Part shown: in pieces, positions 39,472 to 47,287 of the stretch | How the letters are laid out: each line of letters starts with the position of its first letter | How positions within the stretch are numbered: position 1 is the stretch's first letter | NCBI GenBank assembly: GCA_964619885.1 | Contig: CAZUGA010000016.1 | Coordinates: forward strand, 1-64,000 | DNA length: 64,000 nucleotides | Direction of reading: 5' to 3' | DNA from: CAZUGA01 sp964619885 | GTDB taxonomy: Bacteria > Pseudomonadota > Gammaproteobacteria > Methylococcales > UBA1147 | Notes under the pieces: generated by a model | Told to the model about the DNA's origin: nothing | Database searches by the model: none | The model's input: the letters and a program-made list of their open reading frames with translations, nothing else | Made by a program: the position numbers and the translations under genes

Positions 39472-39562
39472 GGAGAGATGTCCGAGTGGTTGAAGGAGCA
39501 CGCCTGGAAAGTGTGTATACGTTAATAGCGTATCGAGGGTTCGAATCCCTCTCTCTCCGCCA
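39472..39562 (+). tRNA. tRNA-Ser (anticodon GGA)
   Basis: A complete 91-nt class II tRNA including encoded CCA. The acceptor stem GGAGAGA pairs with TCTCTCC, discriminator G. The anticodon loop CTGGAAA in stem CACGC/GTGTG gives anticodon GGA (reads UCC/UCU). A long variable arm (TATACG-TTAATAG-CGTATC) is typical of serine tRNAs, and the T arm is GAGGGTTCGAATCCCTC. It serves as the apparent integration site for the island to its right, and its first 22 nt are repeated three times immediately upstream. Confidence 0.97.
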
Positions 39563-39641
39563 TTTAACTATGTGTAATATATAGATATTTATTTTATACT
39601 TGCTATATTGTCCAGTTTTTGTCCAAAATCAGTTAATGCCA

Positions 39642-39851
39642 TCATTTAATTTGTCTATGAATTGATTCCAACTTACTGTACTGCGCCTGATTACTATCGT
39701 CATTGATCCAGGTGGCGTAGGTGCGGTAAAACACTTCTAAGATGTGTCCGAGTTGCGATGCTAGGAAGGCGGGTTGCAGCCCCTCTGATAACCCGATTGA
39801 CCCGTATGAATGGCGACAATTGTATGGACGGCGGTGGCGAACTATTGCGGC
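39642..39851 (-). pseudogene. Tyrosine recombinase (integrase) C-terminal remnant
   Basis: The minus strand reads about 66 codons of a phage/island integrase C-terminus: HRRPYNCRHSYGSIGLSEG (the R-x-x-H box: RHSYGS), LASQLGHILEVFYRTYATWI with the LGH block and the tyrosine region, then a charged tail ending at the stop at 39642. The upstream part, including the catalytic domain start, is missing because the IS6-family end begins at about 39852. The remnant ends only 80 bases after tRNA-Ser and reads towards it, the classical arrangement for an island integrated at a tRNA gene. Confidence 0.85.
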
Positions 39852-40488
39852 GATTCTGTCAAGTTCAGCACCGATCATTCATAATATTGGCATGAAGAAA
39901 CAATCAAAATATTATGGACATCGCTTTCTACCCGATATCATCAGCCATACGGTTTGGCTCTATCACCGATTTACGTTAAGCTTTCGAGATATCGAAGACC
40001 TGTTAGCCGAACGCGGCATCACCCTAACATACGAAACGGCTAGACAGTGGTGTCTAAAGTTTGGTCTGGACACACTGCGAAAACGTTAAGGAAACGGCAA
40101 GGACGATTAGGTGATACGTGGTACGTGGATGAGGTTTTCTCGAGATCAATGGAAAACGCCAATAATTATGGCGCGCGGTTGACCAGGACGGCGCTATCGT
40201 CGACATTTTGGTTCAGAGCCGGCGTGACAAGCGGGCCGCTCTGCGGTTTTTCCGCAAGATGCTGAAAAGTCAGGGCACACCACGAAAAATCGTGACTTAT
40301 AAATTACGAAGCTATGGTGCCGCCCGTAAAGAAATCATGCCTTCGGTCCTGCAATGTCAGGATCATTATGCCAACAATCGGGCAGAGGCCTCACACCGGC
40401 ATACCCGACAGCAAGAGCGACAAATGCGGCGATTCAAATATCACCCGGACAGGCACAGCGATTTCTCTCCGTGCACAGCCAAGTCCAC
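39852..40488 (+). mobile_element. Decayed IS6-family insertion sequence
   Basis: A left end resembling the local IS terminal repeat (ATTCTGTCAAGTTCAGC, 39853 onward) is followed at 39892 by a transposase reading: YYGHRFLPDIISHTVWLYHR, SFRDIEDLLAERGITL and RQWCLKFGL. The frame breaks at about 40080, and continues in another frame with GDTWYVDEVF, then after more shifts DQDGAIVDILVQSRRDKRAA, LRFFRKMLKSQG, KLRSYGAARKEIMPSV, NNRAEASHRHTRQQ and ERQMRRFKYH. The order and motifs match IS6/IS26-type DDE transposases. The second catalytic position reads VTYKL where active enzymes have VTDKL. The 3' end stops at SVHSQVH, where another IS-like end begins. It is non-functional. Confidence 0.88.
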
Positions 40489-40619
40489 GGTACTGTCAAG
40501 TTAAGCAAGTTTGGGTAAAAACTGGCTAATAGGGCGGTTTCTATGTTATTGATTATTAAACTATCGCAAATTTCTATTTTGCAAAAATCAAGTCATATTT
40601 CGCTTAACCTGACAGTACC
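40489..40619. mobile_element. 131-bp element with IS6-like inverted ends (MITE-like)
   Basis: The segment begins GGTACTGTCAAGTTAAGC and ends GCTTAACCTGACAGTACC, inverted copies that agree at 17 of 18 positions. There is no room for a gene inside. Its first 52 bases recur at 43269-43320. It interrupts the end of the IS6-family transposase reading frame. I see no clear target-site duplication, so it may be an internally deleted relative of the IS and not a fresh insertion. Confidence 0.75.
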
Positions 40620-40666
40620 GACATGAGTGAATGGACTTGCCGCAGCATTTAGACCAATAAATAAAA

Positions 40667-40696
40667 AAGGCGAACACTTGTCAGGAAACTGTTCAC
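40667..40696. repeat. Left ~30-bp palindrome bracketing the ars operon
   Basis: AAGGCGAACACTT ... AAACTGTTCAC here is closely matched, in inverted orientation, at 42881-42911 just after acr3 (AAGGTGAACACTT ... AAACTGTTCAC on the complement). Each copy is itself an imperfect palindrome around GAACA/TGTTC. The pair flanks arsR-arsC-acr3 tightly. Confidence 0.6.
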
Positions 40697-40934
40697 TAAC
40701 AACTATTCTTTTCCTATAGCGTTTTGTTTGTTTGTCAATTTACCTTAGTATGATCTCACTATCTCTATCTTCTGAAACTCTACAATTTTCTTAAATCGTA
40801 CCAAGCTTTTCTGGAGCATGGTTTCGGCTTAATAGAGGTCGACTAGGGTAGGGTTACAGAATTACCTCTTCTATAACAATTAGGCGATCGAAACATAGCA
40901 CGTACCTAATTTAAAATGGCCGTGCTGGTCCATC
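40697..40934. other. Spacer before the ars promoter
   Basis: Together with the bases on either side, this forms a 377-base gap without genes between the 131-bp element and arsR. I see AT-rich sequence, no open frame of note and no RNA gene. The ars promoter follows at 40935. Confidence 0.4.
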
Positions 40935-40963
40935 TTGACCTCATGATTTTGAAATACTATTAT
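40935..40963 (+). promoter_or_regulatory. Sigma-70-type promoter of the ars operon
   Basis: TTGACC and TATTAT are spaced by exactly 17 bases, with transcription expected to start near 40970, about 27 bases before the arsR ATG. The stretch just after (ATCTATCCATAGTTCTAGA) contains short AT-rich symmetry where ArsR repressors usually bind, but I do not claim an exact operator. Confidence 0.7.
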
Positions 40964-40996
40964 CTATCCATAGTTCTAGAAATATAGAAATAAAAG

Positions 40997-41380
40997 ATGA
41001 ATATTGAAGAAAGCACCATCGTATTTGATGCACTCTCTCAGGAAACACGCCTGAGGGCATTCCGTCTGCTGGTTCAAGCCGGGTCGGAGGGACTTCCTGC
41101 GGGAGCGATTAGCGAGGAACTTGCCACACCTCATAATACCCTCTCTTTCCACCTCAACCATCTTTCGAATGCCGGCATTGTCGATTCACGCCGTAAAGGA
41201 CGATCCATCATTTACACAGCCAACTATGAAATGATGCGAAATTTGATTGGTTTCCTCGTTAAGGACTGTTGCAGCCGTGAACTTACCAATATTCGCAAGG
41301 ACAAGATAAAAGGCTGTTCAATCATTGAACTGGCAGATTGTTGTGACATTGATAAAAAGGTTGCTGCCAATGGTAGATGA
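40997..41380 (+). CDS. arsR: ArsR family arsenite-responsive repressor
   Basis: A 127-residue winged-helix repressor. DNA-binding core: FDALSQETRLRAFRLLVQAG, AGAISEELATPHNTLSFHLN (recognition helix), GIVDSRRKGRSIIYTAN (wing). Candidate arsenite ligands are the vicinal pairs Cys91-Cys92 (KDCCSRE) and Cys115-Cys116 (ADCCDID) with Cys107. This C-terminal site differs from the E. coli ArsR Cys-x-Cys in the DNA-binding helix and resembles the proteobacterial type with C-terminal cysteines. It heads the operon, and arsC starts 11 bases before its stop. Confidence 0.93.
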   Translation: MNIEESTIVFDALSQETRLRAFRLLVQAGSEGLPAGAISEELATPHNTLSFHLNHLSNAGIVDSRRKGRSIIYTANYEMMRNLIGFLVKDCCSRELTNIRKDKIKGCSIIELADCCDIDKKVAANGR

Positions 41381-41795
41381 CGTGCTAAAGGTTTTGTTTT
41401 TATGCACAGGGAATTCCTGTCGCTCAATTATGGCGGAGAGGCTGCTTAACCATCTAGGCAAAGGACATTATAAGGGTTTCAGCGCCGGAAGTTTTCCGAC
41501 AGGCGAAGTTCACCCTAAATCCATTGAAACGCTTAAAAGACATGGTATTGACTTCAGACAGCCGCGCAGTAAGTCATGGAACGAATTTTCCGATACAACT
41601 TTTGATCTTGTCATTACAGTCTGCGACCAAGCGGTGGGGGAGATATGCCCTATCTTTCCGGGGCAGCCTAAAAAACTACATTGGAGTACGCCTGATCCCG
41701 CAAAAGCTACCGGTACAGAGGACGAAATCAACATAGTTTTTGACGACGCTTTTAATTTTCTTAAAAACCGTATTGAGAGAGAACTTTTATCATGA
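41370..41795 (+). CDS. arsC: Arsenate reductase ArsC, thioredoxin-coupled (LMW phosphatase fold)
   Basis: A 141-residue enzyme reducing arsenate to arsenite for export. The P-loop is LCTGNSCRS, with nucleophile Cys12 and Arg18 (C-x5-R). The relay cysteines are Cys85 and Cys93 ([16 protein letters not shown]), matching the thioredoxin-linked family of Gram-positive pI258 type and unrelated to the glutaredoxin-linked E. coli enzyme. WSTPDP supplies the catalytic Asp109. The start is the ATG at 41370, preceded by AAAAGG and overlapping the end of arsR. The stop overlaps the acr3 start as ATGA, so all three genes are translationally coupled. Confidence 0.95.
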   Translation: MVDDVLKVLFLCTGNSCRSIMAERLLNHLGKGHYKGFSAGSFPTGEVHPKSIETLKRHGIDFRQPRSKSWNEFSDTTFDLVITVCDQAVGEICPIFPGQPKKLHWSTPDPAKATGTEDEINIVFDDAFNFLKNRIERELLS

Positions 41796-42862
41796 GCGAA
41801 GAATCTCCTCTTGGCATTTTTGGCCGTTATTTAAGCCTTTGGGTTGGACTGTGTATCCTTGTAGGTATTGGGTTAGGCTATGCTTTTCCTGCACTTTTCC
41901 AGTTAGTCGCCAACCTTGAATATGCCAATGTCAATTTCATTGTAGCGGTTCTCATATGGGTGATGATTTACCCGATGATGACGCAGGTGGATTTTTCAAG
42001 CCTTAAAGATCTTGGCCGGAAACCTAGAGGCTTGTGCATCACACTGGTTGTAAACTGGCTAATTAAGCCCTTTACCATGGCTGGATTAGGTGTTTTGTTC
42101 TTTGAACATATCTTTGCAGGGTTGGTCGAACCGCAAACGGCTAAGGAATATATTGCCGGAATGATATTGCTTGGCGTTGCGCCATGTACGGCGATGGTGT
42201 TCGTATGGAGCCAGCTTACGCGGGGGGATACCAGTTATACACTTGTACAGGTGTCCATAAACGATCTTATTATGGTGTTTGCGTTTGCCCCCATAGCGGC
42301 GTTTTTACTCGGCATAACCAATATTGTTGTACCCTGGGAAACGCTTCTGCTGTCCGTTGTTCTTTATGTCGTTATCCCGTTGGTCGCCGGATATATAACC
42401 CGCCATACACTCTTCAAAAAGGATTACACCGGAGAAACTTTAAAACGCTTTGCAAAACATCTTGAGCCATATTCGATTATCGGGCTGCTGGCGACTGTGA
42501 TATTGCTGTTCGGCTTTCAGGCGCAGATCATTTTGGATAATCCGTTTATTATCGGCTTGATTGCCGTTCCCTTATTGATACAAAGCTACAGTATTTTCTT
42601 TTTTGCCTATGGCTGGTCTTATCTGTGGAAAGTACCGCATAACATTGCCGCACCCGCATCGTTGATCGGAACTTCCAATTTTTTTGAACTGGCCGTGGCT
42701 GTTGCTATCAGTTTATTTGGCCTCAACTCCGGCGCGGCGCTGGCTACGGTCGTTGGCGTATTGGTTGAAGTGCCTGTCATGTTATCGCTGGTTGCTTTTG
42801 CTAATAGAACGAAAAGGCTCTTTTCCAAGCGTGAACCGATAGTTCCAATTATCAATGAATAA
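41792..42862 (+). CDS. acr3: ACR3-type arsenite efflux transporter
   Basis: A 356-residue inner-membrane exporter with about ten helices that expels arsenite using the proton gradient. The essential cysteine lies in [18 protein letters not shown] (Cys132). [13 protein letters not shown] is the usual first signature, and a conserved Glu lies in [19 protein letters not shown] in the ninth helix. It is of the bacterial ACR3(1/2) type and unrelated to ArsB. Its start overlaps the arsC stop (ATGA). With arsR and arsC it forms a minimal resistance operon covering both arsenate and arsenite. A palindrome lies 18 bases after the stop. Confidence 0.95.
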   Translation: MSEESPLGIFGRYLSLWVGLCILVGIGLGYAFPALFQLVANLEYANVNFIVAVLIWVMIYPMMTQVDFSSLKDLGRKPRGLCITLVVNWLIKPFTMAGLGVLFFEHIFAGLVEPQTAKEYIAGMILLGVAPCTAMVFVWSQLTRGDTSYTLVQVSINDLIMVFAFAPIAAFLLGITNIVVPWETLLLSVVLYVVIPLVAGYITRHTLFKKDYTGETLKRFAKHLEPYSIIGLLATVILLFGFQAQIILDNPFIIGLIAVPLLIQSYSIFFFAYGWSYLWKVPHNIAAPASLIGTSNFFELAVAVAISLFGLNSGAALATVVGVLVEVPVMLSLVAFANRTKRLFSKREPIVPIINE

Positions 42863-42880
42863 ACTATTCAATCTGTAATC

Positions 42881-42911
42881 GTGAACAGTTTACTAGCAAA
42901 GTGTTCACCTT
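42881..42911. repeat. Right ~30-bp palindrome bracketing the ars operon
   Basis: GTGAACA and TGTTCAC flank a 14-base centre 18 bases after acr3. On the complement it matches the copy at 40667-40696 at most positions. It could act as a hairpin for transcript ending, but the paired copy before the operon favours an element end or recombination site. Confidence 0.6.
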
Positions 42912-42925
42912 GCCGATTTTCACCA

Positions 42926-43177
42926 TTATGAAAACCCAGCGTCCTGTTTACGCAAGAACCACAAGATCATTGCGAGATTCGCCGCATCAACTTCCTGGCC
43001 GCTTGAAACCGAGGCATGTTCTAACATCATATTGCAAATTTCGCGGTAATGATCGGGATCGTCCCAACCACGATAGCCTTTAATCGCCTGCTCGCGCAGC
43101 CGCGCTTTCATTTCCGTGTTGAAATTATCGGCCACCTGAAAAAGCCGATCGATTTCTTGCTGTGTTTCTTGATCCAT
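42926..43177 (-). CDS. Small mobile-element-type protein, unknown function
   Basis: An 83-residue product with DRLFQVADNFNTEMKARLRE, KGYRGWDDPDHYREICNMM and SGQEVDAANLAMILWFLRKQ. The Gly-Trp-Asp-Asp-Pro block followed by an Asp-Ala-Ala-Asn-Leu-Ala-Met segment is a layout I associate with small phage and island proteins that have no assigned reaction. It is preceded by a reasonable ribosome-binding site (CGGGTGGTTT region, weak). It sits between the ars cassette and an IS-end copy, so it is part of the island. Expression is uncertain. Confidence 0.6.
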   Translation of the reverse strand: MDQETQQEIDRLFQVADNFNTEMKARLREQAIKGYRGWDDPDHYREICNMMLEHASVSSGQEVDAANLAMILWFLRKQDAGFS

Positions 43178-43268
43178 AAAACCACCCGCAAGGGTTCATC
43201 TAGCCCTATTTATCGATAGAATAAAAAAGAGCCAACACAACGAGCTAGCCCTTTCGGTGATAGTAAAT

Positions 43269-43320
43269 GGTACTGTCAAGTTAAGCAAGATTGAGTAAAA
43301 ACTGGCTAATTTGGCGGTTT
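43269..43320 (+). repeat. Second copy of the 52-bp IS-end sequence
   Basis: GGTACTGTCAAGTTAAGCAA and about 32 further bases repeat 40489-40540 in the same orientation with a handful of changes. No partner end follows it. The two copies lie 2.8 kb apart and enclose the arsenic operon and the small phage-type gene, as in a decayed composite element. Confidence 0.85.
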
Positions 43321-43638
43321 AAATCGCTGCCAGCCAGGGACTACATCAAACACCACCCGGAAAAAACCAGGGACCTGATCGCTGACAAAGCTGCGCGCGA
43401 TGTTAAGACGTATAATCTCAAATACTTCGGCGCGGACCCGTTCGACCGGGCAAAAAACCAACACGCTTTTCAGAAAAGATCGGCGGCTGATTTTAGCTCG
43501 CTTTACTCGCTATTACATTTGAGATTGGGATATGATGCCGATTAGGGATGGGTGCACAAAGACAAAATACCCGATGTGGACAATAACGTCGACCCGCAGT
43601 TTATCCGTCACACAGATACCGCTAATATCAAGAAATAG
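43321..43638 (+). pseudogene. Unrecognised gene remnant beside an IS end
   Basis: Immediately after the IS-end copy, the plus strand reads SLPARDYIKHHPEKTRDLIA, DKAARDVKTYNLKYFGADPF and LYSLLHLRLGYDAD, then TAG at 43543-43545, and continues in the same frame to a second TAG at 43636-43638 (VHKDKIPDVDNNVDPQFIRH). The composition looks protein-coding but the N-terminus is lost at the IS junction. I do not recognise the family. Confidence 0.45.
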
Positions 43639-43736
43639 TGGGTGTTTTGATTTAGTTGGATTCTCCGAATCAATTTAACCACCTATTCAACAAGATCATT
43701 CATACAACGTATAGCTAGAGTATTCACTGACTTTTA

Positions 43737-44939
43737 CTAAACATCAGTTAATTGTTCGCTCTGTTCGCCCTCTTCTGACTCATCCTCGTCCAGCTCTAGC
43801 GGATCCAAAGCCAAAGAGGAGATCGTTGATTTGGATCCACTGGCATCTTGTGATTCTTCTTCGGTAGGATCATCCATCTTGCCCTCGCTAAGGTTAATCT
43901 TAAGCCGTAGGTTATTCGGAGAATCGGAGTTTTGTAGTGCTTCGTCCTTAGTGATAGTGCCTTGTTTGTATAATTTGAACAGATGACTGTCGAAGGTTTG
44001 CATACCAACATTTTCGGATTTCTCCATGACTTCTTTGATTCCATGGATATCGCCTTTGTGGATTAGATCCTGGATCATGGATGTACCTAACAGGATTTCA
44101 ATCGCGGCTGCACGCTTGTCGTCAACCGTTTTGACCAACCGTTGCGATACAAAGGCTTTCAAGTTCAATGAGAGATCCATCAACAGTTGATTACGGCGTT
44201 CCTCAGGGAAGAAATTAATGATACGATCCAGCGCCTGATTCGCGTTGTTCGCGTGTAGTGTTGATAAGCACAGATGCCCAGTTTCAGAGAACGCCAGCGC
44301 GTGTTCCATGGTTTCTTGGCTGCGAATCTCACCAATCAGTATGACGTCAGGTGCCTGCCGAAGCGTATTCTCCAGCGCATCTTGGTAGGAACTGGTATCG
44401 ACGCCGACTTCGCGCTGGTTGACTAGTGATTTTTTGTGTGGGTGGATAAATTCGATGGGGTCTTCGATGGTGATGATATGGCCATCCGCATTACTGTTGC
44501 GGTGATCGATCAACGCGGCGAGCGAGGTCGATTTTCCTGAACCGGTTCCACCCACGAATAGAACCAAACCACGTTTTTCCATTATTACGTTTTTCAAAAT
44601 CGGCGGCAATCCCAAATCATCGGCATTGGGAATAGTCGTTTTGATATTCCGTACAACCATCGCCAGGCAATTTCGTTGCTTAAATATATTGACCCTAAAT
44701 CGCCCCACGCCTTTTTCGGATATGGCTAAATTCATCTCCGGCTTTTGTTCGAATTCAGCGAGTTGACCTTCATCCATGATGTCGTAAGCAATTGATTGGA
44801 TTTTCTCGGCTGTCAGCTTCTCTTTTTCAATGGGACGCAAACGCCCTTCGAATTTTGCCGCAGCGGGTGCGCCCGCGGTCAGGTATAGGTCGGATCCGTC
44901 TTTGTGTGCCAACAACATCAAATAATCTCTAAACTGCAT
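43737..44939 (-). CDS. pilU: Type IV pilus retraction ATPase PilU
   Basis: A 400-residue hexameric ATPase of the PilT/PilU family that helps retract type IV pili for twitching, surface sensing and DNA uptake. The N-terminal PAS-like part (MLLAHKDGSDLYLTAGAPAA) precedes Walker A GGTGSGKST (130-138), the Asp box IITIEDPIEFIH, Walker B PDVILIGEIRSQETMEHAL and the His box HLCLSTLHANNANQALDRI. The LTAGAPAAAKF start and GHIITIEDPIEF order fit PilU more than PilT. The C-terminal 60 residues are strongly acidic and Ser-rich (DPLELDEDESEEGEQSEQ), longer than usual. The companion pilT is not in the window. GAGGAT precedes the start. Confidence 0.93.
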   Translation of the reverse strand: MQFRDYLMLLAHKDGSDLYLTAGAPAAAKFEGRLRPIEKEKLTAEKIQSIAYDIMDEGQLAEFEQKPEMNLAISEKGVGRFRVNIFKQRNCLAMVVRNIKTTIPNADDLGLPPILKNVIMEKRGLVLFVGGTGSGKSTSLAALIDHRNSNADGHIITIEDPIEFIHPHKKSLVNQREVGVDTSSYQDALENTLRQAPDVILIGEIRSQETMEHALAFSETGHLCLSTLHANNANQALDRIINFFPEERRNQLLMDLSLNLKAFVSQRLVKTVDDKRAAAIEILLGTSMIQDLIHKGDIHGIKEVMEKSENVGMQTFDSHLFKLYKQGTITKDEALQNSDSPNNLRLKINLSEGKMDDPTEEESQDASGSKSTISSLALDPLELDEDESEEGEQSEQLTDV

Positions 44940-45115
44940 AACATCCTCGTCATCTGAACTAGAAAAAACCTTATTCAGTTTAGTTAAAGTTAGAGATTTT
45001 TGGATACCAGCTTTCGCGTAACAAAAAATTAATCGAGGTGATTAAGTCAATTGATAGTTGAACTATGGCATGATCCTTAGGTGATCAAGTTGCCGCGAGG
45101 CCTTTTGCCGCATAT

Positions 45116-46099
45116 TTAGTTGGGTTTATCGCGATTTGAAAGATAAGCAATTACTTCGCTTGTCGTAAGTTTTCGACTGCCCGGACCAACTCTTACGTAA
45201 AAATCTTCAGCGCCCCCGTTTTTTAGGAACACCGGGGCCGGAGAAACACCGCATTCAAATACGACCACCGATTTTCCATCAATCGGGAGTAGGTTAAAAC
45301 GGATCGCATTGGCAAACTCTAACCCGATATTCTGTTTGATCAAATTGTTTATATGCAGCAATAATTTGTCGTCGTTGGCGAATCGGTCAGCATCGGTGCC
45401 TAGAACATTGCCGTTATCCTCCACGCCGACGATCAAGATCCCACCATCAGTATTTAAAAAAGCCACTACGGACTTCATCCAAGCGACTTCCATGGCTTTA
45501 TCGCTACAATCTTTTCTCAAATTCCAACGTAATGTAGATTTAAATTCGACCTTATCACTTTCACCTTGCGTAATAATTGAACGAAGCCAGCCCTCCTGTT
45601 GTTGAGGATTATGCGGATCGTCGTTGACGGTCAAAGCATTTAGCTTGTCATTCAATGCGTCGTTTTCGGACCTTAAGTTATGCTGCAGCCGGTAAACCTC
45701 GATTTGGCTGGTAACCCTGGCGATAACCTCTTCCGCATCAAACGGTTTGGTAATAAAATCAACTGCACCCAACGATAAACCCTGCACCTTGTCCTTGGTT
45801 TCCTGTAGCGCGGTTAAAAAGATGACGATTGAGTCTCTAGTTTTTTCGTCCGCCTTCAATTGTCTGCAGGTTTCGTACCCATCGATTCCCGGCATCATCA
45901 CGTCTAGCAGTATCAATGCGGGTTGAGCTTTGCGTGCGATTTGTAAAGCCTGGTTGCCGGAACGTGCTGCTAATAATCGGTAACCCAGCCCACCCAGCGT
46001 GCCGTGCAGAATCTGCAGGTTCATCGCATTATCGTCGACCAACAAAATTTTCAATAAATCGGTGTCGGTCTTGTTCGAATTTTCTTTGGTAGAATTCAT
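45116..46099 (-). CDS. Receiver domain fused to AlbA_2 (Schlafen-type) domain
   Basis: A 327-residue fusion. Residues 17-135 are a receiver domain with acidic pair Asp22-Asp23, phosphorylation site Asp66 (LILLDVMMPGIDG), Thr96 and Lys118 (FITKPFDAEEV). A short coiled-coil linker follows (RSENDALNDKLNAL). Residues ~175-322 are an AlbA_2 putative ATP/nucleic-acid-binding domain: GESDKVEFKSTLRWN, AVVAFLNTDGGILIVGVED, NVLGTDADRF, and GGAEDFYVRVGPGSRKLTTSE. AlbA_2 domains are usually attached to DNA-binding or helicase modules, so coupling to a phosphorelay is unusual. The output could be RNA/DNA binding or nucleotide binding. The cognate kinase is not adjacent. Next to pilU on the same strand. 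Confidence 0.9.
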   Translation of the reverse strand: MNSTKENSNKTDTDLLKILLVDDNAMNLQILHGTLGGLGYRLLAARSGNQALQIARKAQPALILLDVMMPGIDGYETCRQLKADEKTRDSIVIFLTALQETKDKVQGLSLGAVDFITKPFDAEEVIARVTSQIEVYRLQHNLRSENDALNDKLNALTVNDDPHNPQQQEGWLRSIITQGESDKVEFKSTLRWNLRKDCSDKAMEVAWMKSVVAFLNTDGGILIVGVEDNGNVLGTDADRFANDDKLLLHINNLIKQNIGLEFANAIRFNLLPIDGKSVVVFECGVSPAPVFLKNGGAEDFYVRVGPGSRKLTTSEVIAYLSNRDKPN

Positions 46100-46275
46100 A
46101 GCCTAGTTTGGTAATGCTCTTACCTCGATGACACAATTAGGTTCTGATGTTAAACAGTAATGCGCAGAAATCAAATGGATCATACAATGGCAGCTTACAT
46201 CGAGGCCGGATTGACGCCAGCAGAACCAAGTCGCTAACCATCAACCATGTCTATCAAATTTGATAAGGATTTGCC

Positions 46276-46605
46276 GTGTCGTACCTGTATTTGAGTATTG
46301 CTATAATTTCTGAAGTTGTTGCGACGAGCACTCTAAAAGCGACTGAAGAATTTACCCGAGTATGGCCGTCTATAGTCGTCGTAATCGGTTATGCTCTGGC
46401 ATTTTATTTTTTGACCTTAACCCTGAGAACCATTCCAATCGGAATCGCTTATGCACTTTGGTCGGGTATAGGGATAGTTCTGGTCGTAATAGCTGGATTT
46501 ATCTTATACAACCAATCTGTCGATCTAGCCGCAGTGGTGGGAATTGGCCTGATTGTGTTAGGCGTTGCGGTCATTAATGTTTTTTCTAAAACCGCAATGC
46601 ACTGA
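46276..46605 (+). CDS. Small multidrug resistance (SMR/EmrE-type) transporter
   Basis: A 109-residue four-helix inner-membrane protein. The essential membrane glutamate is in IAIISEVVATSTLKATEEFT (Glu13), followed by FYFLTLTLRTIPIGIAYALW and GIGIVLVVIAGFILYNQ, the standard SMR blocks. Such dimeric proton antiporters expel quaternary ammonium compounds or guanidinium-like cations. The start is GTG at 46276 with AAGGA upstream. No guanidine riboswitch motif was seen in the leader, and no partner SMR gene is adjacent, so a homodimer is likely. Confidence 0.93.
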   Translation: MSYLYLSIAIISEVVATSTLKATEEFTRVWPSIVVVIGYALAFYFLTLTLRTIPIGIAYALWSGIGIVLVVIAGFILYNQSVDLAAVVGIGLIVLGVAVINVFSKTAMH

Positions 46606-46912
46606 TCTATTGGTTCGGCATTTGTTTAGAATAATCGGTATGCGCGGCGCAATCCGACTGGATTGGAAAATCAATCTATGCTCTAACAATGATGTTGGTA
46701 GTGGTACATGTTAAGAATTCCAATATCCAAAGCAAAGGAACTTAATCTGCGGGAATCCTCTATTCGCGGATGATCATCTAGATCCCAAGTTAACCATAGA
46801 TAGAAACCGCGAAATTGGCTAACAACGTTTAGTCTAATTCGGGCCGAGGGAGTACCAACATAAATCTTCCGCTAGCGCCTCGGCAGATTAATTTTAACCT
46901 GGATGTTTTGAT
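46606..46912. other. Spacer without recognisable gene
   Basis: A 307-base gap between the SMR gene and the convergent small membrane protein gene. Short open frames only; no hairpin with T-run and no tRNA-like folding that I can see. Confidence 0.35.
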
Positions 46913-47287
46913 CTATTCGCTGGTTTTTTTAAATTGCCACATAGGTCCCGATGTAAATTTGTCGCTGTGGGGTAATACAACGCCAATGAACGCGGCCAGC
47001 ATCCCCAGTAAATATAAAGACCTCATCAGCAAAATAGTGGAGAATCCATCCAGTTCCATTAAGGTGGGTAACGCAAGCGCCGCCCAAACCACAAAGAATA
47101 AACCTATGCTCCAACGCTTCATATTCCATAATCCATAGTAGCAATATAGCCCCAGGAAACTGATGATTAGCATAAAAAAAGAACTAATCCCCGGTAGCAG
47201 CATGATCTGACCAATAGAACGGACGGCCAGCGACGTGCCGATTACGAAAAGTAATACACATAGAATGGTTATTGATTGTGGTCTCAT
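46913..47287 (-). CDS. Small four-helix membrane protein, unknown function
   Basis: A 124-residue hydrophobic protein with four predicted helices: ITILCVLLFVIGTSLAVRSI, MLIISFLGLYCYYGLW, FFVVWAALALPTLM, and SLYLLGMLAAFIGVVLP. No family motif is recognised. The N-terminus begins right after a plausible ribosome-binding site (GAGAGGTTAAC before the ATG), which supports the call. It is next to the cyclophilin-like gene on the same strand, about 90 bases apart, so the two may share a transcript. Confidence 0.6.
   Translation of the reverse strand: MRPQSITILCVLLFVIGTSLAVRSIGQIMLLPGISSFFMLIISFLGLYCYYGLWNMKRWSIGLFFVVWAALALPTLMELDGFSTILLMRSLYLLGMLAAFIGVVLPHSDKFTSGPMWQFKKTSE

Noticed and set aside
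38848..39501. Long minus-strand open frames (217 and 184 codons) over the repeat array
   Set aside because: They only exist because the 152-bp unit, repeated out of frame, happens to lack stops; the protein reading is repetitive and matches no family, and it runs opposite to the tRNA.
46100..46275. Guanidine riboswitch before the SMR gene
   Set aside because: No conserved guanidine-riboswitch motif or paired hairpins could be found in the leader by eye.
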